Assembly (NCBI GenBank): GCA_963556195.1
Contig: OY744544.1
Coordinates: 49,079,615 to 49,143,614, forward strand
DNA length: 64,000 bases
Source of the DNA: Sepiola atlantica
Lineage: Eukaryota > Mollusca > Cephalopoda > Sepiida > Sepiolidae
Reading direction: 5' to 3'
Position 1 is the stretch's first letter. Every line of letters begins with the position of its first letter. Shown piece after piece: positions 45,801 through 57,960 of the stretch. Under the pieces are notes generated by a model, which was not told the DNA's origin, did not search any database, and was given only the letters and a program-made list of their open reading frames with translations. The position numbers were made by a program, and so were the translations under genes.

Positions 45801-48800
45801 TGTCAGTTGAATAGTGATGACTACTAATCAAACTTAATGATTTAGGAGTGCAATTTATTTACTTTAACACTATCAAGACCAAAAGTCACTCGAGGATAAG
45901 GGTTAATGAGATGAATGGATTGTCAGTTGAATAGTGATGACTACTAATCAAACTTAATGATTTAGGAGGACAATTTATTTACTTTAAAACTATCAAGGCC
46001 AAAAGTCACTCGAGGATAAGGGTTAATGAGATGAATGGATTGTCAGTTGAATAGTGATGACTACTAATCAAACTTAATGATTTAGGAGGACAATTTATTT
46101 ACTTTAACACTATCAAGACCAAAAGTCACTCGAGGATAAGGGTTAATGAGATGAATAGATTGTCAGTTGAATAGTGATGACTACTAATCAAACTTAATGA
46201 TTTAGGAGTGCAATTTGTTTACTTTAACACTATCAAGACCAAAAGTCACTCGAGGATAAGGGTTAATGAGATGAATGGATTGTCAGTTGAATAGTGATGA
46301 CTACTAATCAAACTTAATGATTTAGGAGGACAATTTATTTACTTTAACACTATCAAGACCAAAAGTCACTCGAGGATGAGGGTTAATGAGATGAATGGAT
46401 TGTCAGTTGAATAGTGATGACTACTAATCAAACTTAATGATTTAGGAGGACAATTTATTTACTTTAACACTATCAAGACCAAAAGTCACTCGAGGATAAG
46501 GGTTAATGAGATGAATGGATTGTCAGTTGAATAGTGATGACTACAAATCAAACTTAATGATTTAGGAGGACAATTTATTTACTTTAACACTATCAAGACC
46601 AAAAGTCACTGGAGGATACGGGTTAATGAGATGAATGGATTGTCAGTTGAATAGTGATTACTACTAATCAAACTTAATGATTTAGGAGGACAATTTATTT
46701 ACTTTAACACTATCAAGACCAAAAGTCACTCGAGGATAAGGGTTAATGAGATGAATGGATTGTCAGTTGAATAGTGATGACTACTAATCAAACTTAATGA
46801 TTTAGGAGTGCAATTTATTTACTTTAACACTATCAAGACCAAAAGTCACTCGAGGATAAGGGTTAATGAGATGAATGGATTGTCAGTTGAATAGTGATTA
46901 CTACTAATCAAACTTAATGATTTAGGAGGACAATTTATTTACTTTAACACTATCAAGACCAAAAGTCACTGGAGGATACGGGTTAATGAGATGAATGGAT
47001 TGTCAGTTGAATAGTGATTACTACTAATCAAACTTAATGATTTAGGAGTGCAATTTATTTACTTTAACACTATCAAGACCAAAAGTCACTCGAGGATAAG
47101 GGTTAATGAGATGAATGGATTGTCAGTTGAATAGTGATGACTACTAATCAAACTTAATGATTTAGGAGTGCAATTTATTTACTTTAACACTATCAAGACC
47201 AAAAGTCACTCGAGGATAAGGGTTAATGAGATGAATGGATTGTCAGTTGAATAGTGATGACTACTAATCAAACTTAATGATTTAGGAGGACAATTTATTT
47301 ACTTTAACACTATCAAGACCAAAAGTCACTCGAGGATAAGGGTTAATGAGATGAATGGATTGTCAGTTGAATAGTGATGACTACTAATCAAACTTAATGA
47401 TTTAGGAGTGCAATTTATTTACTTTAACACTATCAAGACCAAAAGTCACTCGAGGATAAGGGTTAATGAGATGAATGGATTGTCAGTTGAATAGTGATGA
47501 CTACTAATCAAACTTAATGATTTAGGAGTGCAATTTGTTTACTTTAACACTATCAAGACCAAAAGTCACTCGAGGATAAGGGTTAATGAGATGAATGGAT
47601 TGTCAGTTGCATAGTGATGACTACTAATCAAACTTAATGATTTAGGAGGACAATTTATTTACTTTAACACTATCAAGACCAAAAGTCACTCGAGGATAAG
47701 GGTTAATGAGATGAATGGATTGTCAGTTGAATAGTGATGACTACTAATCAAACTTAATGATTTAGGAGTGCAATTTATTGACTTTAACACTATCAAGACC
47801 AAAAGTCACTCGAGGATAAGGGTTAATGAGATGAATAGATTGTCAGTTGCATAGTGATGACTACTAATCAAACTTAATGATTTAGGAGGACAATTTATTT
47901 ACTTTAAAACTATCAAGACCAAAAGTCACTAGAGGATAAGGGTTAATGAGATGAATGGATTGTCAGTTGAATAGTGATGACTACTAATCAAACTTAATGA
48001 TTTAGGAGTGCAATTTATTTACTTTAACACTATCAAGACCAAAAGTCACTCGAGGATAAAGGTTAATGAGATGAATGGATTGTCAGTTGAATAGTGATGA
48101 CTACTAATCAAACTTAATGATTTAGGAGGACAATTTATTTACTTTAACACTATCAAGGCCAAAAGTCACTCGAGGATAAGGGTTAATGAGATGAATGGAT
48201 TGTCAGTTGAATAGTGATGACTACTAATCAAACTTAATGATTTAGGAGTGCAATTTATTTACTTTAACACTATCAAGACCAAAAGTCACTCGAGGATAAA
48301 GGTTAATGAGATGAATGGATTGTCAGTTGAATAGTGATGACTACTAATCAAACTTAATGATTTAGGAGGACAATTTATTTACTTTAACACTATCAAGGCC
48401 AAAAGTCACTAGAGGATAAGGGTTAATGAGATGAATGGATTGTCAGTTGAATAGTGATGACTACTAATCAAACTTAATGATTTAGGAGTGCAATTTATTT
48501 ACTTTAACACTATCAAGACCAAAAGTCACTCGAGGATAAAGGTTAATGAGATGAATGGATTGTCAGTTGAATAGTGATGACTACTAATCAAACTTAATGA
48601 TTTAGGAGGACAATTTATTTACTTTAACACTATCAAGGCCAAAAGTCACTCGAGGATAAGGGTTAATGAGATGAATGGATTGTCAGTTGAATAGTGATGA
48701 TTACTAATCAAACTTAATGATTTAGGAATGCAATTTATTTACTTTAACACTATCAAGACCAAAAGTCACTAGAGGTAAGGGTTAATGAGATGAATGGATT

Positions 48801-51140
48801 GTCAGTTGAATAGTGATGACTACAAATCAAACTTAATGATTTAGGAGGACAATTTATTTACTTTAACACTATCAACACCAAAAGTCACTGGAGGATAAGG
48901 GTTAATGAGATGAATGGATTGTCAGTTGAATAGTGATGACTACTAATCAAACTTAATGATTTAGGAGGACAATTTATTTACTTTAACACTATCAAGACCA
49001 AAAGTCACTCGAGGATAAGGGTTAATGAGATGAATGGATTGTCAGTTGAATAGTGATGACTACTAATCAAACTTAATGATTTAGGAGGACAATTTATTTA
49101 CTTTAACACTATCAAGACCAAAAGTCACTCGAGGATAAGGGTTAATGAGATGAATGGATTGTCAGTTGAATAGTGATGACTACTAATCAAACTTAATGAT
49201 TTAGGAGGACAATTTATTTACTTTAACACTATCAAGGCCAAAAGTCACTCGAGGATAAGGGTTAATGAGATGAATGGATTGTCAGTTGAATAGTGATGAC
49301 TACAAATCAAACTTAATGATTTAGGAGGACAATTTATTTACTTTAACACTATCAAGACCAAAAGTCACTGGAGGATACGGGTTAATGAGATGAATGGATT
49401 GTCAGTTGAATAGTGATGACTACTAATCAAACTTAATGATTTAGGAGTGCAATTTATTTACTTTAACACTATCAAGACCAAAAGTCACTCGAGGATAAGG
49501 GTTAATGAGATGAATGGATTGTCAGTTGAATAGTGATGACTACTAATCAAACTTAATGATTTAGGAGTGCAATTAATTGACTTTAACACTATCAAGACCA
49601 AAAGTCACTCGAGGATAAGGGTTAATGAGATGAATAGATTGTCAGTTGCATAGTAGTGACTACTAATCAAACTTAATGATTTAGGAGGACAATTTATTTA
49701 CTTTAAAACTATCAAGACCAAAAGTCACTAGAGGATAAGGGTTAATGAGATGAATGGATTGTCAGTTGAATAGTGATGACTACTAATCAAACTTAATGAT
49801 TTAGGAGTGCAATTTATTTACTTTAACACTATCAAGACCAAAAGTCACTCGAGGATAAAGGTTAATGAGATGAATGGATTGTCAGTTGAATAGTGATGAC
49901 TACTAATCAAACTTAATGATTTAGGAGGACAATTTATTTACTTTAACACTATCAAGGCCAAAAGTCACTCGAGGATAAGGGTTAATGAGATGAATGGATT
50001 GTCAGTTGAATAGTGATGACTACTAATCAAACTTAATGATTTAGGAGGACAATTTATTTACTTTAACACTATCAAGACCAAAAGTCACTCGAGGATAAGG
50101 GTTAATGAGATGGATAGATTGTCAGTTGAATAGTGATGACTACTAATCAAACTTAATGATTTAGGAGTGCAATTTATTTACTTTAACACTATCAAGACCA
50201 AAAGTCACTCGAGGATAAGGGTTAATGAGATGAATGGATTGTCAGTTGAATAGTGATGACTACTAATCAAACTTAATGATTTAGGAGGACAATTTATTTA
50301 CTTTAACACTATCAAGACCAAAAGTCACTCGAGGATGAGGGTTAATGAGATGAATGGATTGTCAGTTGAATAGTGATGACTACTAATCAAACTTAATGAT
50401 TTAGGAGGACAATTTATTTACTTTAACACTATCAAGACCAAAAGTCACTCGAGGATAAGGGTTAATGAGATGAATGGATTGTCAGTTGAATAGTGATGAC
50501 TACAAATCAAACTTAATGATTTAGGAGGACAATTTATTTACTTTAACACTATCAAGACCAAAAGTCACTGGAGGATAAGGGTTAATGAGATGAATGGATT
50601 GTCAGTTGAATAGTGATGACTACTAATCAAACTTAATGATTTAGGAGGACAATTTATTTACTTTAACACTATCAAGACCAAAAGTCACTCGAGGATAAGG
50701 GTTAATGAGATGAATGGATTGTCAGTTGAATAGTGATGACTACTAATCAAACTTAATGATTTAGGAGGACAATTTATTTACTTTAACACTATCAAGACCA
50801 AAAGTCACTCGAGGATAAGGGTTAATGAGATGAATGGATTGTCAGTTGAATAGTGATGACTACTAATCAAACTTAATGATTTAGGAGGACAATTTATTTA
50901 CTTTAACACTATCAAGACCAAAAGTCACTCGAGGATAAGGGTTAATGAGATGAATAGATTGTCAGTTGAATAGTGATGATTACTAATCAAACTTAATGAT
51001 TTAGGAGGACAATTTATTTACTTTAACACTATCAAGACCAAAAGTCACTCGAGGATAAGGGTTAATGAGATGAATGGATTGTCAGTTGAATAGGGATGAC
51101 TACTAATCAAAATACTGATTTAGGAGGACAATTTATTTAC
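33855..51140. repeat. 120-bp satellite array, about 144 monomers
   Basis: A head-to-tail array of 17.3 kb with no interruption. The monomer includes GATTTAGGAGGACAATTTAT, CACTATCAAGACCAAAAGTC, ACTCGAGGATAAGGGTTAAT, GAGATGAATGGATTGTCAGT and TGAATAGTGATGACTACTAA. Period is 120 bp apart from several 119-bp monomers (deletion of A in GAGGATAAG at about 35818, 38577, 41576 and 48774). Monomers are very similar, with recurring variants such as GGACAA or TGCAA, TTACTT or TTTCTT, and CTCGAGG or CTAGAGG or CTGGAGG. The left edge fades into AT-rich DNA near 33855; the right edge breaks off inside a monomer at 51140. It has no spacers like a CRISPR array and no conserved long frame. Centromeric or heterochromatic location is possible but unproven. 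Confidence 0.98.
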
Positions 51141-51831
51141 ATTGGATTGAAAAGGGCCATATTGTAGACCCCATGGAAACAAATGGTCACTCATTTGGAA
51201 CTGCTCAGAACTATTTAGCTTCGTCAAAATGTCGTTTATTTCGAAGAACAATAAAAATCTCGACCTTTACATTGTACTATTTTTTTCCCCGATATTTTTT
51301 CAATGTAATTAACATTTTCATTTCCCCTTCAATCAATCCCTTATATTTAGAGGTCTGATTGAAGAGTAAATAAAAATGTATTGCCCTGTTCAAGGATTGA
51401 TCTCACAACTTTCAGATTATTTGACTGTAAAAGGTGGATTAAACACCTAACACCTGTCGCATTCGGCTTTCATTGTCACCCGTTATATTTTGCGCGCAAT
51501 TCTGCGTGTGTGTGTTCGGCTAAAATCAGAAACTACACATGATAAACTTACAAACCTGTATGTGACCCTGACGAGGTTAGGGTAAATAAAAATACTGTAA
51601 TGATTATTCTCGTGGGGTCACCAGGGACAAAAATACTGTATGGGGGAATTACTGTTTAAATTATTACCGGTAATTGTTTCAAAGACAAGGTCAAATAGTC
51701 AGTCAGACATTTTCTTTTTTTGCATTATATATATATATATATATATATATGGTTACGATGAAATTTATAATTATCATCACTATCATCGTGATTACTACCA
51801 TAATTAACTAACAACAACAACAACGACGATG

Positions 51832-51834
<3 letters not shown>
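51141..51834. other. Unassigned right flank of the satellite
   Basis: Short (TA)n at 51726-51750. A weak tRNA-like stretch on the minus strand (about 51470-51385, GGTGTTTAATCC, then GTTGTGAGATCAATCC) could be a decayed tRNA-derived SINE head. No gene. Confidence 0.4.

Positions 51835-51886
<52 letters not shown>
51835..51886. repeat. (AAT)n microsatellite
   Basis: AAT run touching the left arm of the foldback element. Confidence 0.97.
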
Positions 51887-51887
<1 letters not shown>

Positions 51888-52173
51888 TTTTTGTTATTGT
51901 AATCGACGCTCGTTTGTTACACGTCGTTCAATAACTGTTTTATACAGAAATCCGCGTGGGAACCAATAATCATCTTTACTGAAGGATCTCCATTATTATT
52001 TTTTAAAACAAAGTAATTGAACGACGTGTAACGAACGAAATAAATAAAAATAATGTATTTAAAAAAGGAGATCCCTTAGTGAAGATGATTATTGGTCCCC
52101 ACGCGGATTTATGTATAAAACAAAGTTATTGAACGACGTGTAACGAACGAGCGTCGATTACAATAACAAAAAA
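51887..52173. repeat. Foldback element with about 105-bp arms
   Basis: Left arm 51887-51991 pairs with right arm 52067-52173 with few differences (for example TAATCGACGCTCGTT and AACGAGCGTCGATTA; CCGCGTGGGAACCAATAATC and GATTATTGGTCCCCACGCGG). The spacer holds a partial copy of the right arm's end (AACGACGTGTAACGAACGA), and a third diverged partial copy follows at about 52181-52255. No transposase is visible. It looks like a nonautonomous hairpin element or a rearranged tandem of one short repeat. Confidence 0.85.
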
Positions 52174-52875
52174 TAACAAAAATAATGTATTTAAAAAGGG
52201 GGAACATTTCAGTGGAGATGCTTATGAATTGCCACGCAGATTTCTGTATAAAACTAAATTATTTGGCGACTTGTTGTTTATAGTGGATATCTCACTATTG
52301 AAATTGTTGCAGCTGGTAAGTTATTTGATTTAATTGAAAAGCGTCTTTGTTTATTAAAAATATGTAATAATAGTTGTGGTAGTAATAATTATAATCATAG
52401 TGATTAATGGTGATGATTATAATGATAATAATAACAATTATCCAAGCCGCGGAACAACTGGCATAGGGGGTTTAGAATCTCCAGCAAGCCATAGCGAACG
52501 CAACATCTCTAAGAATAGTAAATATCTGATGGAATGCAAAGGCAGTTGTAAATGCCAGGTTTGACAAATGGCATGGTTTAACTGCATTTCATGGCAAGGA
52601 TTGGGTCGTCAGATTTAGATAGCATCTCACTTGGTGATGGTATCTCAATAAAATACTAAGGAAAAAAACTTTTCACAAATCATTCCTCATATTATTTCAA
52701 TATTATCAAAGCGAAAACGACGTATGTGGGTCCAGAATGTCAAGTACAGGCCAACGTCCGGCGGGGGAACGAACGAGGTTTCCCAAGTCGTCATCACGAA
52801 ACTCTCGAAACGCTAACACTAAAACTAGAACTAATTAAATAGAATTGTGATGAAATGTTACTTGAAGAGTGATCC
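52174..52875. other. Unassigned segment before the LINE
   Basis: Contains the third partial foldback copy, an AT-rich ATA/GAT stretch (52375-52440) and DNA that may be LINE 5' untranslated region from about 52720. Confidence 0.4.
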
Positions 52876-55800
52876 TCATAAGAGATGATATAGACAGCGA
52901 ATGCACCAAAGTTGTAATGAGCTAGGCCTGTTTGAACTATCAGAACAAAAACTTGCAGGACAAGCCCGGGTGATTAGAACTAATGAATGGGTATCTGATA
53001 TTGAAATTGAAGAATTAAAAAGAGAAATTGAGAGAGTAGACTTAGACGAGCTTGGGGAGATAAATAAACTTGATGTAGTTAAAGAAAAGGCTATGGTAGA
53101 AACAACGACAAACTCTGAGAGCGAAATATTGTAACTAAAACATGGGATGACAGAAGAAGATATTGATATTTTCAGATTGTTAGACGAGAAGCTAAGAGCT
53201 GGCAATTTAGAACAGCCGCTGAACCTGAGATTTGTCAATAGGAAAAGACTTAAAATAGTCACGATCAAAGTGAATGATGTCTTGCCATTTTTATTAATAT
53301 ATAATCTTGATAAGTGTAATAAAGTTATTAAAGCTGCTGCCAATACTATATCAAATCTACTCGGAGTAGAAAAACGGGAAAAAGTAAAGAAAGAGCCCAG
53401 GTTGAGGAAACGTTTAAATGGTCAGATGAAACAACTTAGAAAGGATTTAAGTCAACTGAAAGCTGTCAAAAATGTCGAACTACAAAATTCTGAGCGCTAG
53501 TGAAAGACTAATCCGTAAGTTTTACATACACCGATAAGGTTTCAAGTGTGTAATTCAAGAACTTAAACAGCGGGTCGTAGCTAAGACTACCAAAGTTAAA
53601 CGTTACAGCAAAAGAATTGAGCAGTATCGACAAAACAGGCTGTTTGAGAACAACCAGAAACTCCTTTTTGAACAACTAGAAGGAATTGAAAGAGGAAATG
53701 ACGTTATACCTGATGCTGACCAATCTAGTGAATTCTGGAAAGGCATTTGGAAAAAAGAAGTAAAGCATAAAGATGATGCAGAATGGATCAAAGATATTGA
53801 AAGGGACGTGCCCCCTAGAGTAGAAGGACAGTCAATGTTGAAATGATGAAGGAAAAGGTTAAAAAGCTTTCAAATTGGAAAGTATCTGGACCTGACGGAG
53901 TCCAGGGATACAGATTTAAAAACCTTCGGGTTCTTCACCCATGTCTTGCAGAAATGATAAATGGCTGGCTGATAACAAAAGGGGGTGAAGTGACAAACTT
54001 TAGACCAATTACTTGCCTCTCAGTTATGTGGAAACTTTCTACTAGCATATTGTCTGAAAATATTTATGATTATTTGGACCAAAACAATTTCCTGCTTGAG
54101 GAACAGAAAGGCTGCCGAAATAGATCACATGGCACCAAAGGTCAGCTTCTGATCGATAAAATGATCTCGAGATACTGCAAACGAAAAACTACTAACCTTC
54201 ACATTCGGTGGGTGGATGATAAGAAAGCATATGACAGGCCCCCTCATTCATGGATACACAAATGCCTTGAGATTTTCGAAATAACCCCCAACATTCAAAC
54301 GGTTTTAAAAATAGCATGAAGAATTGGGAAACCAATTTAACTACAGGAGGTGTTGCATTGGGTAAAGTGAAAATCAGGAGAGGGATTTTCCAGGGCGATA
54401 GTCTTTCTCCTTGCTTTTTTGTCATTAGTTTGATCCCAATGACACTCTTTTACGTAATGTGAAAGCAGGATATAGACTTGGGAAAAGACTTCCTACAGTC
54501 AACCAGTTACCATTCATGTATGCCCCTAAGGGTTTTGAAAAGAATGAAACCCAACTTGATACCCTAATGAAAATTATTTAGTGATGACATACGAATGGAA
54601 TTTGGCATCAGTAAATGTGCCATTCTTGTTTTAAAAAGGGGTAAACTTGTCCATTCAGATGGCCTTAAACTCTCAACAACAGATCTGATAAAGAATGTAG
54701 ACAGTGAGAGGGGCTACAAATACTTGGAAATTATGGAGGCGGATAAGATTAAAAACAAGACACTGAAAAACCAAGTCACACTGAGTACAACAGAAGAGTA
54801 AGGAGTACTCTTAAATCACACATACACAGTAAAAATACAACTTATGCTATCAATGCCAAAGCAGTAGCTATCATTCGATATACTGTCGATAGACTTGACT
54901 GGAATGTAGATGAACTAACATGTTTGGATACCAAAACACAGAAAATTCTTACAATTTACGGAGCATTTGAAAAGAAAGGAGATGCAGATCGATTGTATCT
55001 ACCTAAGGAGGACGGCGATCGAGATCTACTTAGTGTTGAAAATGTTGTGAATATCGAAGAAGGTTGTCTATATAAATATATTTATGAGAGTAATGAGATT
55101 CTTCTTCGTAGAAATGAAATGAGACGACATACTAGGCTGAAACTGAATCAAAAGGTTACAAGAGAGAGAGTTAAAATTATTGGGAAAGAAACTACACAGT
55201 GTATACTTTAAGAATACTGCATTTAGAGATAATGGCAGCTGGAATTGGTTGGTCAGGAGTGATCTCAAAAGATCTACCGAGAACACCTTAATGGCAGCCC
55301 AGGGACAAGCCACCCACACTAGGTCCATCAAACAGTACATTGACAAAACTGCAGAATCACCGATATGTCGATTGTGTAATGAAAGGGAAAAAACCTTAGC
55401 GCATATTGTATCTGAATGCTCAATGCTAGAACAACACGAGTATAAAAAATGGAGATACGACAAAGTCGCTTAGGTACTACAGAAGTGGTATGAACTTAAT
55501 CTAGAAGTGGTACAGGAGAACGAAAATGTCAAATTTCTTTGGGACATGCGCATACAGACTGATAAGCTTATTGAACCCTCAAACCCTGACTTAATCTTTC
55601 TAAAAAAAACAAGAGCACTTGCTTAATCATTGATATAGCCTGCCCCCTCGATACCAGAATACAGGAGAAAGAACACGAAAAAAATATCAAGACCTAAAAT
55701 GGGAATTAGTTAGACTATGGAAATGTAAAGAAGTAAAGGTTATTCCCGTTGTAATTGGAACGCATGGAACCATAACGAAAAGCCAATATGAATGGCTTAA

Positions 55801-55890
55801 ACAGATTGACGAGACAATTTATTTTCTAATTCTGCAAAATGTTTGTCTGTTAGGGACAGTGAAAGTGTTAAGGTATAGCGTGAATGTATA
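52876..55890 (+). mobile_element. Near full-length but mutated RLE LINE (second family)
   Basis: Order of readable blocks: N-terminal LGLFELSEQKLAGQARVIRT and IEIEELKREIE (52915-53030); the coiled linker RKRLNGQMKQLRKDLSQLK (near 53405); the fingers WKVSGPDGVQGYRFKNL, NFRPITCLSVMWKL, LLEEQKGCRN, HGTKGQLLIDK (53880-54160); and the A-motif VDDKKAYDRPPHSWIHKCL (about 54210). QGDSLSPCFFVIS follows near 54395. The C-motif reads FMYAPKGF (near 54520) in place of a YMDD-type motif, so both catalytic Asp are lost. After the thumb comes CRLCNEREKTLAHIVSEC (about 55366-55420). The nuclease is WDMRIQTDKLIEPSNPDLIF then, after a frameshift, IIDIACPLDTR (about 55540-55670). At least six frameshifts or stops separate these blocks. 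It differs in sequence from the family at 10-31 kb but has the same plan. Confidence 0.88.
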
Positions 55891-56070
55891 AGGTCAATGG
55901 AATTGACTTGATGTTCTGAAAAAGAAAACTCTAACTATAAACATCTAAAAGTTCAAAAGATTGAAGTAATAATTATAACAATAATGAACCACAAAAGAAT
56001 AGACTACAGAAAGTGGCGATCGGAAACGAATGAAAAAATCTATGAGATATTTAATAAAGATATTTTTTTT

Positions 56071-56451
56071 ATAACATATTTAGAAAACCTTGCACAACGC
56101 AGATTATTTGTTTTTAAAATAAATTATTTATTCATCTCAAAAACATTTTTTTTATAAACTTGAGTACTTTCGGTAAATCTACCATCTTCAGAAGAATATT
56201 TCTTCTTTTTCTTTTTTTTCTTTTTTTCTCTTGGTTGAGACATTCTCGTGGCCAAGTTGAAAATCCGTCTAGGTGTTTTGACGAAGTGAAAAAAGTGTTG
56301 ATATGGCTGTGTGTCACGTGGTCGGCGTGGAATGATACTTTGAAAAGTCACACAATTTGAAGCGTTGGGTGGGTGGCAATAATAAAGATAATTTTTATAA
56401 AATATTTAGAAAACCTTGCACAACGCAGATTTCAAATTGTGTGACTTTTCA
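56071..56451. repeat. Direct and inverted repeats with hammerhead-like remnant
   Basis: A 36-bp direct repeat (TATTTAGAAAACCTTGCACA and flanks) lies at 56071-56106 and 56397-56432. A perfect 20-bp inverted repeat lies at 56341-56360 and 56432-56451. On the minus strand 56191 to 56161 reads CTGAAGA, T, GGTA-GATT-TACC, GAAA, resembling a CUGANGA-stem-GAAA core with one extra base. The 75-residue minus frame includes SSEDGRFTESTQVYKK, a pattern I associate loosely with PLE flanks. Confidence 0.55.
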
Positions 56452-56479
56452 AACTATGAGATATTTGTTCTGACCACTA

Positions 56480-57688
56480 CACAACGGAACAAAGGATAGC
56501 AGATCAAGCAAGACAGATCATCAAGAAAGGGTGGTTTTCGGAGTTGGAATTAATGGAAATCAAACAAAAGATAAATGGCGTAACCGATCAAGAAAATCCA
56601 CAGGTAGAAGACTGGCAAAACATAAGCACTGAAACTGAGGAGGTCGAAAACTACGAACTCACAGAACTCACCGAGGAAGAAGGAAGAGAAGTGGAAAACA
56701 TTAAACGGTTCATGGCTGAGAAAAAAACCAAAAGTCTAATCCCTAAAAACGAAGATTGAAAGAAATTAAAATTAGAAACAGCCTCCTTGCGTACATCTCA
56801 ACAGATACAATCACATACATAAACAGCTTAATATATGCGGGGGCAAAATCAATAAGTATGAAACTAAAAAGAGAAAAAAGACTGGACAAAAGAATGGACC
56901 GGCAAAGTCTGTATGGGATATCAGACAGGAAATCCAGATCACCAAACTTCGAAAAGAAGCTAAAACTGTAAACAGGATGAAAGAGAACGGGGAACGATGG
57001 CTCGCAAGGAAGGTTAAATAAGAAACATGAATAACTAAAACAAATAAATAGCAGCAAAAAAGGAAGACTGAGACGATACAGATACAAATCGGAGCAGCAT
57101 ATACAGAACAGGACCTTTGAAAACAATGAAAGCCAGTTTTACAAAAAACGTAAACGGAGAAAGAAGAAGAAGAACAACAACAACAGAACAACCGACAGAG
57201 ACAAAACACTTCTAGAGCAAAAAATGGGGAAAACCCCCAAAACACAGCAAAATGCCAAAATGGTTGAAAAACATGAAAGATGAACTACAGGAAATTGAAG
57301 AACGAACAGAAACAGAAATTAATGAAGAAACGATTAAGACAACCCTAATGGAAAATGGCAAACTGGAAAGCGCCAGACCACGATGGAATACATGCATACT
57401 AGTTTAAAAGATTCACGACCCTACATGAACGACTAGCATAGAAATTGAGAGGATGTATCCACAAAACAGACATACCAGAGTGGATGACCAGAAGAAGGAC
57501 AACGCTAATACAAAAAAGACGCCAAAAAGGGAACGATCCCACGCAACTACAGACCAATAACCTGTTTACCAACAATGTAGAAAATCCTAACGGCACAACT
57601 GAAAGAACAAATTTACCAATCTCTGAAAAATCGTGGACTGCTCCCCGAGGAGAAAAAAGAGGAGGGAAAACTGAGGAGGGAAACCACC
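56480..57688 (+). mobile_element. 5' half of an RLE LINE (first family)
   Basis: Starts with TEQRIADQARQIIKKGW (near 56484) and LELMEIKQKING, the N-terminal block also seen in the LINE at 52876. An acidic stretch ENYELTELTEEEGREVEN (about 56650-56700) follows. Frame-shifted pieces continue with DTITYINSLIYAGAKSIS, then WLKNMKDELQEIEERTETEI (near 57265), LRGCIHKTDIPEWMTRRR (near 57450), and a fingers remnant ending near 57655. The catalytic RT, CCHC and nuclease are absent. The frame breaks off where the noncoding repeat begins. Confidence 0.75.
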
Positions 57689-57960
57689 CAGCAGACTTCC
57701 ACTGGAAGGGTGCGGAGAGTACTGATATCTTAGGGAAACGTATTGCCACTTAAATTCCAAAGAAGACTGGTAAACAGCAATTGTGATAACGCAAAATGAT
57801 TTACAACTAGAATAATAGGAAACGAGGACTGCTATAAATCTGGGGACTTGTTGTCACTCGGACTTCAGGGAGGATAGATAGGCCAAGGAGGGAAAACACC
57901 ATCCACACCTTCACTAGAAAGCATAATAGCGAGTACTGGAATCACGAGAAGGCTTTTTTC
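57689..57960 (+). repeat. Two units of the LINE-associated noncoding repeat
   Basis: CTTCCACTGGAAGGGTGCGG and GAGAGTACTGATATCTTAGG, then CTTGTTGTCACTCGGACTTC and CCTTCACTAGAAAGCATAAT. It directly replaces the RT core in the preceding LINE. Confidence 0.65.

Noticed and set aside
33855..51140. CRISPR-like array
   Set aside because: Monomers are contiguous 120-bp copies with no unique spacers, in a eukaryote-like context.
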